Positions 10,566-22,660 of a stretch of 64,000 nucleotides of DNA are shown piece by piece (positions within the stretch are counted from its first letter, which is position 1; every line of letters starts with the position of its first letter). Origin of the DNA: Siphonodentalium dalli (taxonomy: Eukaryota; Mollusca; Scaphopoda; Gadilida; Siphonodentaliidae); NCBI GenBank assembly GCA_032622095.1, contig CP136069.1, positions 38,106,194 through 38,170,193 on the forward strand. The letters are read 5' to 3'. The position numbers were made by a program, and so were the translations under genes. The notes below the pieces were generated by a model. It was not told the origin of the DNA, searched no databases, and saw nothing but the letters and a program-made list of their open reading frames with translations.

Positions 10566-12710
10566 ATTAAGGAACACAAATCAGAGGAATTATTTTGCGG
10601 ACAAAAGCCGAATGGAAGGTTGAAGGAGAAAAAAGCACCAAATATTTTTTGCAATCTTGAAAAGAGACACTATATTGAGAAACTTATTTAGAAAATAATC
10701 ATCTGAGATGGTTCAGAAACAACAATTTTCTAGAAATACAAGGAGAACAAGAATTGTTCTACAAAGATCTGTATAGATCCCAATTAGGTACAGTAAACAA
10801 TGAAATGTCTGATATTTTTTGGGACACCAATAACCATTTTCTAAATTTTATAAAATGAAACAGTCGGAGTCACTGGAAGGACCCTTTTCCTATTCTGAAT
10901 GTGCGTCAGTTTTGAAGAAAATGGAAAATGACAAATCACCTGGAAGTGACGGTTTCACAACCAGCTTTTACAAATTCTTTTGGAATGATCTGAGTCAATA
11001 CCTGATTAAGTCACTTAACTATGGTTACTCAAATGAAGAACTGCCAACTACACAAAGATACGGAATAATTACATGTATCCCTAAACAAAATAAAAATAAA
11101 CACTTCCTAAAAAATTGGAGACCAATTTCTCTACTTAATATTGACACAAAAATAGCATCAGCAGTAATAGCAAACCGAATAAAAATGTACCTTCCAAAGC
11201 TAATCTCAGACTAGCATCTTGGATTTATGTCTGGGCGCTATATAGGAGAATCAACCAGGTTAATCTCTGATATAATGGAAAAGTGTGAAAAGAATTATAT
11301 CTGTGGCATCCTCACTATACTAGACTTTGAAAGGGCATTCGAAATTGTCTTAAATTCTTCAATTTTGGGCCCTCTATAATAAAATGGGTGAGAACTTTCT
11401 ACAACAATACTTATAGCCATATAACTAACATCGGAAATCTATCAAATAAAGTAGACATATGCAGAGGAGTCAGAGAGGGGGTTCATTGTCACCCTACTTC
11501 TTTATGTGTGGACATACTAAGCGCTCAGCTGAAATTTAACCCAGACATAAAAGGTATTCAAATAAGAAACTCAGAATATACTCTGACACAATACGCAGAT
11601 GACCTAACTTTCTTCCTCCAGGATGATCGAAAATTACTGAAAAACGCTCTTCAAACTTTCAACGATTTCGGAAGAATATCGGGCTTAAAAGTTAACTTCG
11701 ATAAAACCCAAGCCATTTGGATAGGACCAAAAAGGGGGTGTTGTTAAGAAATACCTACCGAACAAGGAATTACTTGGAATCATAACCAATCCTTTTCTAT
11801 ACTAGGTATTGAATTTAATATTTTCAAAGAAATTCATATTGAAAACAACTATAAAACCAAACTTGAAAAAAATGAACATTTACTAAATGATTGGTCTTTT
11901 AGAAACCTTAACCTCGTTGGAAAAATCACAGTTATTAAGACTCTAGCATTACCAATATTGACTCACTGCCTCACATTGCTCCAAGCTCATTCAAACCAAA
12001 TTTCAGACACAATCCAAAAATGTTTTTTCAAGTTTTTATGGTTAGGAAAACCAGACAAGATAAAACGAAGTGTAATTATTAATAACTTGGAGGAAGGGGG
12101 ACTAAAATTCCCCCATCTAGATTCATTTACGAAAGCTTAAAAAGTTACTTGGATAAAGAAATTAATTGACCATAATTGGGAGGCGAGATGGAAAACCCTA
12201 TTAATTGACGACTTAGAGCCTTTTGGGGGAACATAACATATGGTATCTCCACAGATGGTTTTAAATTTATTGGTAACAAAGTGAACTATTTTTGGAAAGA
12301 TATCTTCAATGCATGGGCTACCTTAGATCAGGGTACTACCCGACCTCAATAGATATACTGTGTGAACCACTATTCTTCAATAAAAATTCTGGTAAACTGA
12401 CATATGTTCTGTAGTAAACTATGGATTAAAAAGGGAATTTACTTCCAGAACGACATTGTGCATGAAAATTCAGGACTATTAGGATACAATGAGTTTTGCC
12501 TAAGGTACGACATAAGCACTCCATTCACCACCTATCAAGGTCTGTTGACTGCTCTTCCACAAACCTGGAGGTTGTATGCCAGGCAGAACTGGGGGAAAGG
12601 CAGAGTGACCACTCACAACCTTGATAAGTTTAAAAATTGTGAGAAAGCTTGCAAAATTAGATTTAATTCACTGATAGATTGTTTCTGCTCAAAACATATC
12701 TAATTCCTTC

Positions 12711-13214
12711 AACTTACGTTTTGTCTCGCTTGAATTTCTAAAATTATATACCATCAATTCCGAAAATATTCCCCTTTTATATAACCGGAATCGGTGGCAT
12801 TGAATATTTCGAATTTCCAGCTTCGATAAACTAAGATTTCTGTGGAGTAGAACATTTGTCGCCTCAGCTCTATTTTATACCACTAGATATTTCGCACATT
12901 TAATTAATTACTGTGAATTACAAATAATTGATGCCAGTCATTTACACCCAAAATAAACTGGATATCACAAAATTGACAGGCGCAGATAGTTGGTATAAAT
13001 AGTTGAAATAGAAGCAAGGGATCTATAATATAGACAGTTGCAGGGAGCGATGTTTGGGTTTCTAAGGGGGTGTCGCGCCCCATCTTTGATCCAATTTGTT
13101 AATAGATGATGTGACACAACGTCGGTTAGAACTCTCAAACCAACATGTTGGTTGGAATTGTTTTCAAAGTTTGGCCTCCATCTATATTTGGTCATAAGTT
13201 TGTTGCTTTTATAC
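12711..13214. other. No gene recognised; probable decayed LINE 3' region
   Basis: AT-rich sequence between two LINE relics. The first part may be the remaining 3' end of the upstream ORF2. Nothing else is identifiable. Confidence 0.35.
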
Positions 13215-14735
13215 CGAATATTTTGTTAATAGGTCATCGGACCTTATTAGAGACATAATCCTAGAAGCCGCGTCACACACGGAAATGTCACACACTAGAG
13301 TTCGTAGAGGCACGTCAATAAGGAGACCACGCCCCATAACAGTAAACAGAGCACCGTGGTTCACCCGTGATTGCACAAACTCTCGAACTGCGTACCGGAA
13401 GGCGCGAAACAGTATAAGCACCACCCTTCCTGTCACAATAGTAACGCTATTCTTCAAACTAGCTATACCTATAAATATGCCATTAGGAGAAGCAAACGAA
13501 CTTACCAAATCCAACTCAGAAATAAAATCCACAACATCAAAGGGACGTCGGGTAAGGATTTTTGGGATTTAATCAGGAGCTTGGATAAAAGGAAAAAAGA
13601 AAACAATATGCCCCCAGTAAGCGGTTTTAGGGGAGGGCATACTGCCCCTCCAAATCTTCCCGGGAATCATCCCAAACTCCAAATCATCATATGCCCCCAG
13701 TTGAATCTTTTCGAGATCAATTCATGGCCGACAAAACAAATTTGTACACCAGGATAGAGCATGATCACACTGTACCCGAAGTCAATTACTCAAACAACAA
13801 GCATTTTGATAATAACTATCTCAATAGACCAATAAATTTTGTCGAAGTTCACAATGCACTGAAATCTCAGAAATTTGGCAAAGCCCGGGGTCAGGACAAT
13901 ATCGAAAATGAAATGATCAAATACAGTTTCGATTATATCGGCACATATTATGTTAATCTTTTTAATCTTATTTTATCTACAGGTTGTGTACCGCACGACT
14001 GGTCACTGGGCGTTATCAAACCGATTTTTTAAAATAAGAACGACCCCTTAAAGGCACGTGCGGCCTTAATTGTCGAAAATATTCATATTTGTTCCAAACA
14101 CCGTAAACAGAAAAACATTAAAACGCATACAGTTTCGTTGATATATACCATGTCCATCGCGTAAACAGCATGTTATCACAAAGACCTACTATATTTTACC
14201 TAAGCAAGAGCCTGATTGTGTTACAGAAGATAGCACAATGCTACTGGCTAATCACACACAAATGGCATAAACGCTCTTTATTAGTTCCATATAAGGTATT
14301 CACCAACAAAGAACGCTCTTTATGTTTACCATCATAATATAAACAAACACAAGAAAAGTTACTTTTTATGCTTTTGTTTACATAACAATGGTCAAAGATA
14401 TGACAATAACATACTGTTTATGCGATATTTCTTATTTGTATACGGACAAAGTCTATCTACATTTTGATGTTCTCGCTGTTTGTGGCGGTTTTTGACGGGT
14501 GAAGATATTTTCACAGGATACCCACCGCCAAGGCCAACCGTGTCTTTAAATCCAGATAATTACAGAAGAATAACACTCCTTTGTGTAATTAGTAAATTAT
14601 TCACTGCAATTTTATGCACGCGGATTAATGAGTTCCTCTCAGCTAATAGTATTCAAACAGAAGCACAAGCTGGTTTCCGAAATGGTTATGAAACTATAGA
14701 CCACATATTCTCCATGTACGCACTTAAACAAGGGT
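13215..14735 (+). pseudogene. Second LINE relic, RT of a different clade, interrupted
   Basis: The linker before the RT reads RAPWFTRDCTNSRTAYRKAR (near 13,350), then shifts frame to IQLRNKIHNIKGTSGKDFWD (near 13,530). The RT N-terminus is at 13,691-14,032 (KARGQDNIENEMIKY; STGCVPHDWSLGVIKPIF). After the TTAA element the RT continues with NPDNYRRITLLCVISKLF and AQAGFRNGYETIDHIFS (14,550-14,730), then stops abruptly before the catalytic palm. The NPDNYR and QAGFR motifs are those of I/CR1-like LINEs rather than Tx1/L1; the clade cannot be fixed. It is 3'-truncated and frameshifted. Confidence 0.75.
14052..14545. mobile_element. TTAA element T1, copy 2 (494 bp)
   Basis: Flanked by TTAA at 14,048-14,051 and 14,546-14,549. 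The LINE reading frame stops at its left edge and resumes at its right edge, with the CCC/TTA and AAT/CCA/GAT codons of the RT on either side. Same orientation and length as the copies at 9,230 and 21,214. Confidence 0.8.
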
Positions 14736-14820
14736 GTGTCTTTTTACCGGATTCCGGATCCCGGATTTCGACCCGGATTTAGGTGTCTTCTTACCGGATT
14801 TCGACCCGGATTCGGGTATG
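14736..14820. repeat. Short repeats of ACCGGATT / GACCCGGATT
   Basis: Four to five close variants of a GGATT-ending motif occur in 80 bp immediately after the point where the LINE breaks off. This is simple-sequence-like DNA at a truncation breakpoint. Confidence 0.5.
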
Positions 14821-15074
14821 AATTTCATGCTTGTTTTATCACACATTTAACCCATTAAAAGCCGTTTCTGACACGCGGAAACTGGTTATGAGGTGAGATT
14901 AAACCAATATAGGGCTGTCGTGCTCATTCAACTACACCGACATAAATGGCCCGCTGCGACCTCGATGCACAAGTGTGGAGTTCGTCTTCGCGTCGGCGAG
15001 GGCTCTATGTGGTCGATTTTATAGCCTACGTTTATTTACTTATACCGCTCACGTTCGCGGTTCTCGGTTTCGCT

Positions 15075-15560
15075 AATGCGCTATGCATTTGACCGACTGA
15101 GTCACCGACTGGACTCCTATGTGCCATAAAACTGTGTTTAGCCCTTCCCCAGACCCCGGCACTGCTATATTTCTCGAAATGTAGATAAGATCAATAATGT
15201 TATATGCACCTGTCCGACTGTGTCACCGACGGGACTCGTTGTCACCCAGTATAGCCATGCCATTACCAACTCCGTGTCCGCCTTTTACCGAGACATATTT
15301 CTCTTCGAAATATAGATAGGATACCAATAATGCGCTATGCGTATGACCGACTGATTCACTAATTGAGACTTATACGTGTAGGCATCATTGTAGACACGGC
15401 ATTACAACTCCGTGTTTCGCGTTCTCCCCAGACTCAGGTACAGCTATATATCTCGTAGAAACATAATTAAGATATAAATAATGCGCTATGAACATGTCCG
15501 ACTGCGTTCCCAATTTCCCGACAGTGTTGAGTACCGTCGCGGGGTTGTTGTTTCAGTCGG
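15075..15560. repeat. Diverged tandem repeat, four units of 121-151 bp
   Basis: Unit starts at about 15,075, 15,196, 15,329 and 15,480 share AATGCGCTATG, then a CCGACTG motif about 15 bp on, then a CCGTGT/CCCCAGAC part. A further partial unit (GTAGACACGTCATTACA to CGCCCAGACT) appears at 16,037-16,077, on the other side of the FLYWCH fragment. The repeat therefore surrounds that fragment. Confidence 0.6.
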
Positions 15561-15715
15561 AACCTTTTCCCCTATCGCGGTTATATAATAATACAAACTC
15601 ACGACTCAACATTGATATGTTATCACTGAGTTTGTTCACTATGGACTGTGGTCAGTAACCGTTATGATATATAACATGAAATATTTCTCATGTTATATCA
15701 TCTTTATTTCATCAG

Positions 15716-16000
15716 GGCTAATGCGCAAGTAAATGTTCATTTCATTCCAAATGGTAGAGGCGGTAAATATCTTATATTTGATACATGTAGTTATAAGTTC
15801 AGCATAACGTCACGTAGAAATCAACGAATTCACTGGCGCTGTTGCCAGAAAGAGTGTGGTGCCATCGTTAACTCGATTAACGACTTGATCACAACAACCA
15901 GTGGGCAACACAACCATACTTCCGACATTGGCCAGGTTGCCGTAGATGCATTCCTTGCAGAGCTGAAGCAGAAAGTTATATGTGACTTCCATGCATATAC
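15716..16000 (+). pseudogene. FLYWCH-type zinc-finger fragment, probably MULE-derived
   Basis: The open frame contains GRGGKYLIFDTCSYKF, then IHWRCCQKECGAIV, then TTSGQHNHTSD. That spacing of Leu, Tyr, Trp-x-Cys, Cys and His-x-His is the FLYWCH zinc-finger pattern. It is followed by VDAFLAELKQKV, the kind of helix seen after the finger in MULE-transposase-linked proteins. FLYWCH fingers bind DNA or protein, and many copies come from Mutator-like transposons. A possible acceptor, TTTATTTCATCAG, ends at 15,715 in a suitable place. No transposase core follows, and the downstream sequence returns to the flanking repeat, so this looks like a captured or residual exon. Confidence 0.65.
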
Positions 16001-16102
16001 TAGGAAGAAATATCGAGTAATGCAGACACGCAGACATGTAGACACGTCATTACAAACCCCATGTTTCGCCCAGACTAAGTATATAATTATACTATATATA
16101 CC

Positions 16103-16136
16103 GTTCGCGATTCGCGGTTCGCGGTTCGCGGTTCGC
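16103..16136. repeat. 7-bp tandem repeat (GTTCGCG)n
   Basis: About five GTTCGCG units, the first slightly changed (GTTCGCGA). A single related GTTCGCGGTTC occurs near 15,053. Confidence 0.85.
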
Positions 16137-16640
16137 TTTTGGCTGACACAATACACATTTTTCATTGCTATCGGGATACCCATTAGCCCGTGCTCTTTGT
16201 GATTTTTGTGTTCAGCGTCTATTTTCATATTCTTTTATATGGAGAGATAATATTTATTATGCTTCTTCAATATATCCTCGTGCCGATAGGTTCATACTGA
16301 ACCTAAATATTGACCATTGGTTCATGTTGGACTTTTTTGATTCTCGAATAAGCTCAAAGTGGACTTCTACACGTGCATGGTCGGACAATAGAGTTTTGTC
16401 CTTCCCAGGTCGGGTTCGTCTGAATTGTCCTATCAAACCATAGCCAGTTACATCCATGCCATCAGTAATACGCAAATAGTGCGTTTCAGTGTACATTTTT
16501 TTGCACATGTATATTGGATGAACAAAACCCATTGAATCCTTTTGAAACTATTTTGTTTTCAATTATTGTGTATAAGTTAATATACATTCGCCTTTCATAA
16601 TGTTACGCTGGAATGAGCTCAAGTTACCATCTCAAATGGA
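16137..16640. other. No gene recognised
   Basis: Overlapping open frames exist on both strands (16,165-16,443 plus; 16,257-16,532 minus), but neither shows a recognisable domain or supporting splice signals. Confidence 0.35.
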
Positions 16641-16679
16641 GAGACACACAGATCGGGCTATGGCTCGACGGGGTCGGCA

Positions 16680-17060
16680 CACTCTTAAAACTACTGTGTG
16701 GTAGAACCACACAGATACCACACAGTTTGTGTAGCCACTTGATCGAGCACAACATTGTGTGGTGAATTGTGTGGCAAATGATCACACATCTGTTGTGTGG
16801 CGGTGGCGAACAAACTGTGTGGATCGACCAAACAACTTGTTCTTTGTAGGCACACATTAAATGTGTGCTAAGTTGCGCACAAGATTGTGTGGATGCAGAT
16901 GAACAGTTTATGTGTGGTAACTGACCTACATAGTTGTGTAGTTGACACACACAAAGATGTTTGGGTCCAGCACATTTATTTGTTCGTTGAATGGACACAA
17001 ATATGTTTGCACTAAGGAAACAATATATTCACCGCTACCACACAAGATTGTATTGTTATT
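16680..17060. repeat. Region dense in TTGTGTGG / CCACACA motifs
   Basis: GTGTGG or its complement recurs every 15-40 bp (for example near 16,695, 16,754, 16,768, 16,794, 16,816, 16,883 and 16,913). Many copies face each other and form short inverted pairs. It is not a simple (CA)n tract, and it merges into the 114-bp tandem repeat on its right. Confidence 0.55.
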
Positions 17061-17375
17061 GTACACAATGATGTTGGGCGAGACTACACATATGTGTTAA
17101 TCGCATGCGTACACATTTGTGTTGTTGATCCAAACAATTGTGATCACCGCCACTACACTATTTGTATTCTTACTGTACACAATGTTGTTGGGCGAGACTA
17201 CACATATGTGTTAATCACATGCGTACACATTTGTGTGGTTGATCCAAACAATAGTGTTCACCGCCATTACACTATTTGTATTGTTCTTATACACAATGTT
17301 GTTGGGCAAGACAACACATATGTGTTAATTACATGTGTACAAATTTGTGTGGTCGATCCAAACAATAGGCTGCTA
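17061..17375. repeat. 114-bp tandem repeat, about three units
   Basis: The shared GTTGGGCG or GTTGGGCA motif starts at 17,073, 17,187 and 17,301, an exact 114-bp period. Each unit also has CACATATGTGTTAAT, a TTTGTGTGGT-type motif and GATCCAAACAA. 114 is a multiple of three, so one plus-strand frame stays open across the units; that is a by-product of the period rather than evidence of a protein. Confidence 0.8.
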
Positions 17376-18340
17376 ATCCTGCAAAAAAAAAATCATCATA
17401 TTCAACGAAGAGTGTTTACACCGATATTTATTGGCCATACATATAGTTCGGCTATCGTTGGACGTTTTTTTCCTGCCATACATATGAAATGTTATAGTCT
17501 ACTGATGCTTGACGTGCGGCGCTGGACGTTTTCGAATATTAACTTATCAAACAGCAAACATGCATATTCCGGGGGTCCGCGGCCTTCTTTTGTGTACACA
17601 GCAGAAATCGTGATTGTCGAATGATATAGTATAGCTATAGTCTTTAATTTCAATAATACAACGACACAAAACACATTCACATAATATTTTGGTCATCCGA
17701 CGAGATTTCAAAGAAATTTTAAACTATAAGCGTGCATATTTCAGTTCCATCAATGGGTTTCACATCAATAACTAGAATTTTCCTCCAACTTGAATGTATT
17801 GGAACAATTCAAATTCAGTCTCTGCTATATATACATATATATGTATATTGCTATTCTGGTTGGCTGTCTTACATCAGACTCACCCTCACGTGTGTAGAAG
17901 AACAAGCTCTAAAACTAACTGAAGCTTTCTGAGATGCCTTGAACTATACAAGAAAATTAAGGGCTCCAAAGAGGATAGTCTTTTTGAATGTATATATATC
18001 GGTGCAATTTCTGGGGAGAAATTTCGAGTTCACGAAGAATAGAAGTCATCGCCTCTTGCACAGAAACCAAATTACAGCACATGACATCGTCATATGTATA
18101 CCAAAATCATTGATTGTGGAATTTGTGTCTAACTCATACATTCCACCGTGGTTCTTGGTTGGTTGACTAGCGTTTATCTGCGTCGTTGCCAAGGCAGTCA
18201 TGTCCATATCTTGTTATTTACATCGACGTCGCACCGCGTGACCGCCATGATTTCACCATTGAACCTGTAAGCAGAGAAGTTATTTTGTTTATAACATGCC
18301 ATTGTGGGAATATTATTTACAGTGTATGTACATCTATAAC
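17376..18340. other. No gene recognised
   Basis: A run of 8 A near 17,383 and scattered short open frames only. It contains the intact left target site of the next LINE at its right edge. Confidence 0.35.
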
Positions 18341-18355
18341 AGTATTATAATTCAT
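18341..18355. repeat. Left target-site duplication of LINE at 18,356
   Basis: AGTATTATAATTCAT, repeated exactly at 21,192-21,206. The two copies bracket the LINE and mark its insertion limits. Confidence 0.85.
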
Positions 18356-21191
18356 GTAGAAAGAAAAATATTATCCAAAAGCAAAGAAAACTAGAACAAA
18401 AGATAGAACAAAATCAAAAACTATTTGATGAAACAAAAATGGAAAAGTACCAAAAAGAGGGAGAAGTGTTAGAGAATGAGTTATATACCTTAAGACAAAC
18501 ACATGTAAAGGGACTGGTGATTAGGGCCAAAGCACAATGGTATGCAGAAGGGAAAAAGAATACAAAATACTTTGCATATTTAGAAAAAAGAAACTACACG
18601 GAAAAACTTATCCCAAAAATAATACGCGAAGATGGCACTTCTACATCCGACATAGAAGAAATTTTGGAAGCACAAAGAAATTTTTATAGTGCTTTATACA
18701 GTGAAAATGAAGAAAAAAATATAAAGTGTAATGAAACAAGCTATAACCAATTTATGGATTCTAACAACCCTTTTCTGGGTAACAAATCCTGTGATGAGAC
18801 AAAAGCATGTGAAGGACTTATAACAAACAGAAAATTAGTAAACGCCTTGAAAATGTCAAAAAACAACAAATCACCTGGGATAGATGGTTTTACAGCCGAG
18901 TTCTATAAATTTTTCTGGAACGATATCTCAAGATATCTGTTGAACTCTATAAATGATGCATTTAAAAAAGGACATATGTCAATATCGCAATGCCAAGGAG
19001 TGATAACCTGCTTACCTAAGCCAGAAAAAGACAAATCATATATTAAAAATCTTAGGCCTATCACTCTTTTGAATGTAGACTATAAACTGGCTTCAGCAGT
19101 AATTGCTAATAGAATAAAACACAAATTAAAACAATGATAAGTGATACACAACAATAAACGATAAAGAAATTAAAATAAGTCAGTATGCTGACGATTCAGT
19201 AATATGGCTAGACGGTAGTGAATCATCACTCAAAGGGGCAATTGATCTCATTAACGCGTTTGAAAAAATATCAGGCTTGAAGGCAAACTTTGAAAAAACT
19301 GAAGCTATATGGTTTGGATCCAAAAGAGGATGCAACACTAAAATAAAGTGGAACTACCAGGAAAAGTTTAAAACAATGGGGATTGTGTTTGACTTAGAAG
19401 ATCCTCTTCTTGTATCTGAAAATTGGAAAGAAAATAAAAAATAAAATGGAAAACATTTTAAAACATTGGGCATTGAGGACACTGTCTCACATTGGAAAAA
19501 CTACAGTGATAAAAATGCTAATTTTACCAATTATTATACAAATCTTGACCGTTTTACCAGAACCACCTGCACACATATTGAAAGAAATGCAGGGCTTGCT
19601 GTTTCAGTTTTTTTGGAATGGAAAAAGAGATAAAATTAAGAGAGCCACACACTAGTCCAAAATATTGAAAATGGTGGACTAAAAATTCCAGATATTAAAA
19701 GCTTTTCAAAATCCTTAAAAATAACATGGCTTAGAAAATTCCTAGATCCCTTTAACTATTCAGATTGGAAAATCATTTTAATAGATAAATTGCATATATA
19801 TGGAGGCTCAGCTCTTCTAAATTTGAATAAAGCCAGTCTGATGAGAATTGCTAAGCGATTCAATCCATTCTGGAGAGATGTCTTAACAGCTTATGCAACA
19901 TTATCCACAGACCCAAATACAGAAGTAGAATATAAGAAACAGCCACTCTTCCATAACTTACACATTCAGAGAGAAAAAAAACCTTTAATTTTTAAAAGCT
20001 GGATAGAAAAACAAATATTGCATTTTAATGATATTTTGCGGGAAGATGGTTCTTTTATGGACACTGGAGAAATTCTCTCAAAATATGACCTTAAAGTTAA
20101 CTACTTAACTTTACAAGGAATAATATCCTCTATTCTGTTAAATTGGAAGAAAAAAAATAAAGGCCTCACAAAACAAATTGACTAAAAGCTCTAGAATTGA
20201 TTTAGTAGAAAATATAATTCATGAAAAGAAATTGAACAACCATCTGTACTGGAAAATTGTAACTCTTGTCATTCCAAATAAACCATGCGCTCAGGTAGGA
20301 TGGGAGCATAAACTAAAACTAGAAACAAACGAAATTCACTGGGATTCAATATATAAGCAAACATTTAAAACAACGAAAAACACGAAACTGCAAGCCTTTC
20401 AATTCCAAATAAATCACAACACTTTAGTTACAAATGTCTTCCTTGAAAAATGTAAGATTATAGCATCAAAATTGTGCACACTCTGTGGAAAAGAAAATGA
20501 AACTATAGAACATTTGTTGGTTACCTGTCATCAGAGCAAAACTCTTTGGGAAGAAATTTCAAAAACAATGTATACCAAATGTAGCATCAAAATGCCAACA
20601 AAGATTGAAGAATTACTTTTTGGAATAGATTCAGACTTTGTCATGAGCACACTTGAAATTAACAATATACTACTATTAATAAAACGATATATTTATGTGA
20701 CAAGGTGCAATAAGACAAATCTATGCCAAAAAAGGGCAATACAATTTGTTATACAAGAATACAATCTAGAAAAGCAGGCACTGAAATGGACTGATTCAAC
20801 AAAATAAAGCATTTGATAATAAGTGGAACAGTGTCCTCAATTTAATTAATGACCCTTGACCGGAAATTACTCTGGTAAAAACTTAAATTAAATAAATAAA
20901 AAAAACAATATTTTCAATTTTTAGACCGACCCTGCAGTATCACAAAAATTGAATTAAAAAAAGAATAACTGTCAAAATGACACATTAGCAAGAAAAAATC
21001 CTATAGATAACTTAATAAGACAGAACAAGAAAAAGGATAAGTTTCAAAAACAGAGATTATTCAAGTGTGCATGTGATAATAGATATACTGTTATAAGAAT
21101 TTATTTGTTCATGTTCAATGTATATTTATTATGTACAACTTTAATATGTAATTGAGACAGACTATGAAAATAAAAATAAATTATAAAAAAA
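18356..21191 (+). mobile_element. 5'-truncated Tx1/L1-like LINE
   Basis: The element starts inside ORF2, so the whole endonuclease is missing. RT sequence from KAQWYAEGKKNTKYF (near 18,535) to NRIKHKLKQ (19,134) is open for 232 residues, with SPGIDGF and NLRPITLLNVD. About 50 bp later it resumes at QYADD (19,181-19,195), so the part of the palm carrying the first catalytic Asp is deleted. Then come IWFGSKRGC, frameshifted thumb sequence (19,410-19,655; 19,790-20,185) and a C-terminal frame at 20,178-20,807 with a Cys-x2-Cys-x9-His-x4-Cys motif at 20,474-20,528. The 3' end is A-rich. Perfect 15-bp target duplications flank it. It is dead, yet long stretches remain open, so the insertion is fairly young. 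Confidence 0.9.
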
Positions 21192-21206
21192 AGTATTATA
21201 ATTCAT
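21192..21206. repeat. Right target-site duplication of LINE
   Basis: Exact repeat of 18,341-18,355. The TTAA used by T1 copy 3 starts 4 bp after it, at 21,210. Confidence 0.85.
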
Positions 21207-21213
21207 ACATTAA

Positions 21214-21707
21214 AGGCACGTGCGGCCTTAATTGTCGAAAATATTCATATTTGTTCCAAACACCGTAAACAGAAAAACATTAAAACGCATACAGTTTCGT
21301 TGATATATACCATGTCCATCGCGTAAACAGCATGTTATCACAAAGACCTACTATATTTTACCTAAGCAAGAGCCTGATTGTGTTACAGAAGATAGCACAA
21401 TGCTACTGGCTAATCACACACAAATGGCATAAACGCTCTTTATTAGTTCCATATAAGGTATTCACCAACAAAGAACGCTCTTTATGTTTACCATCATAAT
21501 ATAAACAAACACAAGAAAAGTTACTTTTTATGCTTTTGTTTACATAACAATGGTCAAAGATATGACAATAACATACTGTTTATGCGATATTTCTTATTTG
21601 TATACGGACAAAGTCTATCTACATTTTGATGTTCTCGCTGTTTGTGGCGGTTTTTGACGGGTGAAGATATTTTCACAGGATACCCACCGCCAAGGCCAAC
21701 CGTGTCT
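21214..21707. mobile_element. TTAA element T1, copy 3 (494 bp)
   Basis: Flanked by TTAA at 21,210-21,213 and 21,708-21,711. Same length and orientation as the copies at 9,230 and 14,052, and almost identical to copy 2. It sits 7 bp beyond the right-hand target duplication of the preceding LINE. Confidence 0.85.
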
Positions 21708-21711
21708 TTAA

Positions 21712-22660
21712 AGAGCGCATTTTCAGAAAGGAATATAGTTTTTGAAACATGCTAAATATATACATACGAGTACTACTCATTATAGCTTCACATAATGAAT
21801 GTTCGGACATTTTATAAATATATTTTACTTTATCTATATGGCCAGATCGATGCCCCATTAAGCACAATCTTGACACGGCAAATTTGCAATTTTACATGCG
21901 GAATTTTAGCTATATAACACAATACATTCATATATAAGGATTATAATATGAGAAACATGGCGAGTTTGAAAATAAGCCCCCCCCCTTTTTTATAGTATAA
22001 ACGATAACTCTTCACCATGTACGTCACTTAATCCAAATGCTAATAATACTTTAATGACACATCTCACTATTCTGCAGTATTTATACTTTTAGATTATTTA
22101 TAAGTTCATTATTTGCTATTATGACATTTATTGAATCACATAATATTCTTCACAATTTAAAGTTTTGTACACAAACGGTGGCTACACATGTATTAGATAT
22201 ACGACATCACCCCACCCCCGGCCCCTCCCTCGGTAACCGAATTTACGCAAGTTATACACAGCAGAGGAGCCAAAATATGCATGTTAATTTTTCACATCGT
22301 CTCGGTAAACCACCAATATAATGGACAAATAAATACCCCACCACCCAACAATTTGTTTCACTTGGTACATTGATCGTCCATTGTGGTATTTCAAGGTTTA
22401 TTGCAACAGTGATGCTCATGATCATCATATTCAAATGAAATTAATTTGAAACACCAATTTCACACATTTTGTGTGATTCCGGGTGCCCCATATAGAACTT
22501 CGTAGTATACGACTTGGGCATTCCAGTGGCATCCACAAGTCGCATTCAGGGACGCGGCTCGATGGTCGCCGTTGGCGAGGGGTGTCCACCTTCAAATGTC
22601 GAAGTGCACCCCACCCTCCCCTTGAACCATATTTGTAGAATTATATCTACACACACCCTC
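21712..22660. other. No gene recognised
   Basis: Contains a short C run near 21,978 and AT-rich DNA. No exon or mobile element is identifiable. Confidence 0.35.

Larger units (their letters stand above)
8970..12710 (+). pseudogene. LINE ORF2 relic (Tx1/L1-like): endonuclease, RT, C-terminus
   Basis: Pieces in order: an APE-type endonuclease start (NCRGL at 9,001-9,015), interrupted at 9,230 by a TTAA element, then GDWN at 9,894-9,905 and DHNPI at 10,155-10,169. The reverse transcriptase follows (NDKSPGSDGF near 10,930; NWRPISLLNID near 11,115; YADD at 11,592-11,603), then the Tx1/L1-type C-terminal region (TVIKTLALPIL near 11,930; LPQTWRLYARQNW near 12,560). Several frameshifts and stops (for example 11,214 and 11,745) make it inactive. 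A 90-bp hairpin lies in the linker at 10,476. The element would have supplied endonuclease and reverse transcriptase for its own copying. Ends and target duplication were not located. Confidence 0.85.

Noticed and set aside
16257-16532. Minus-strand 91-codon open frame
   Set aside because: Overlaps another open frame on the plus strand and has no features.
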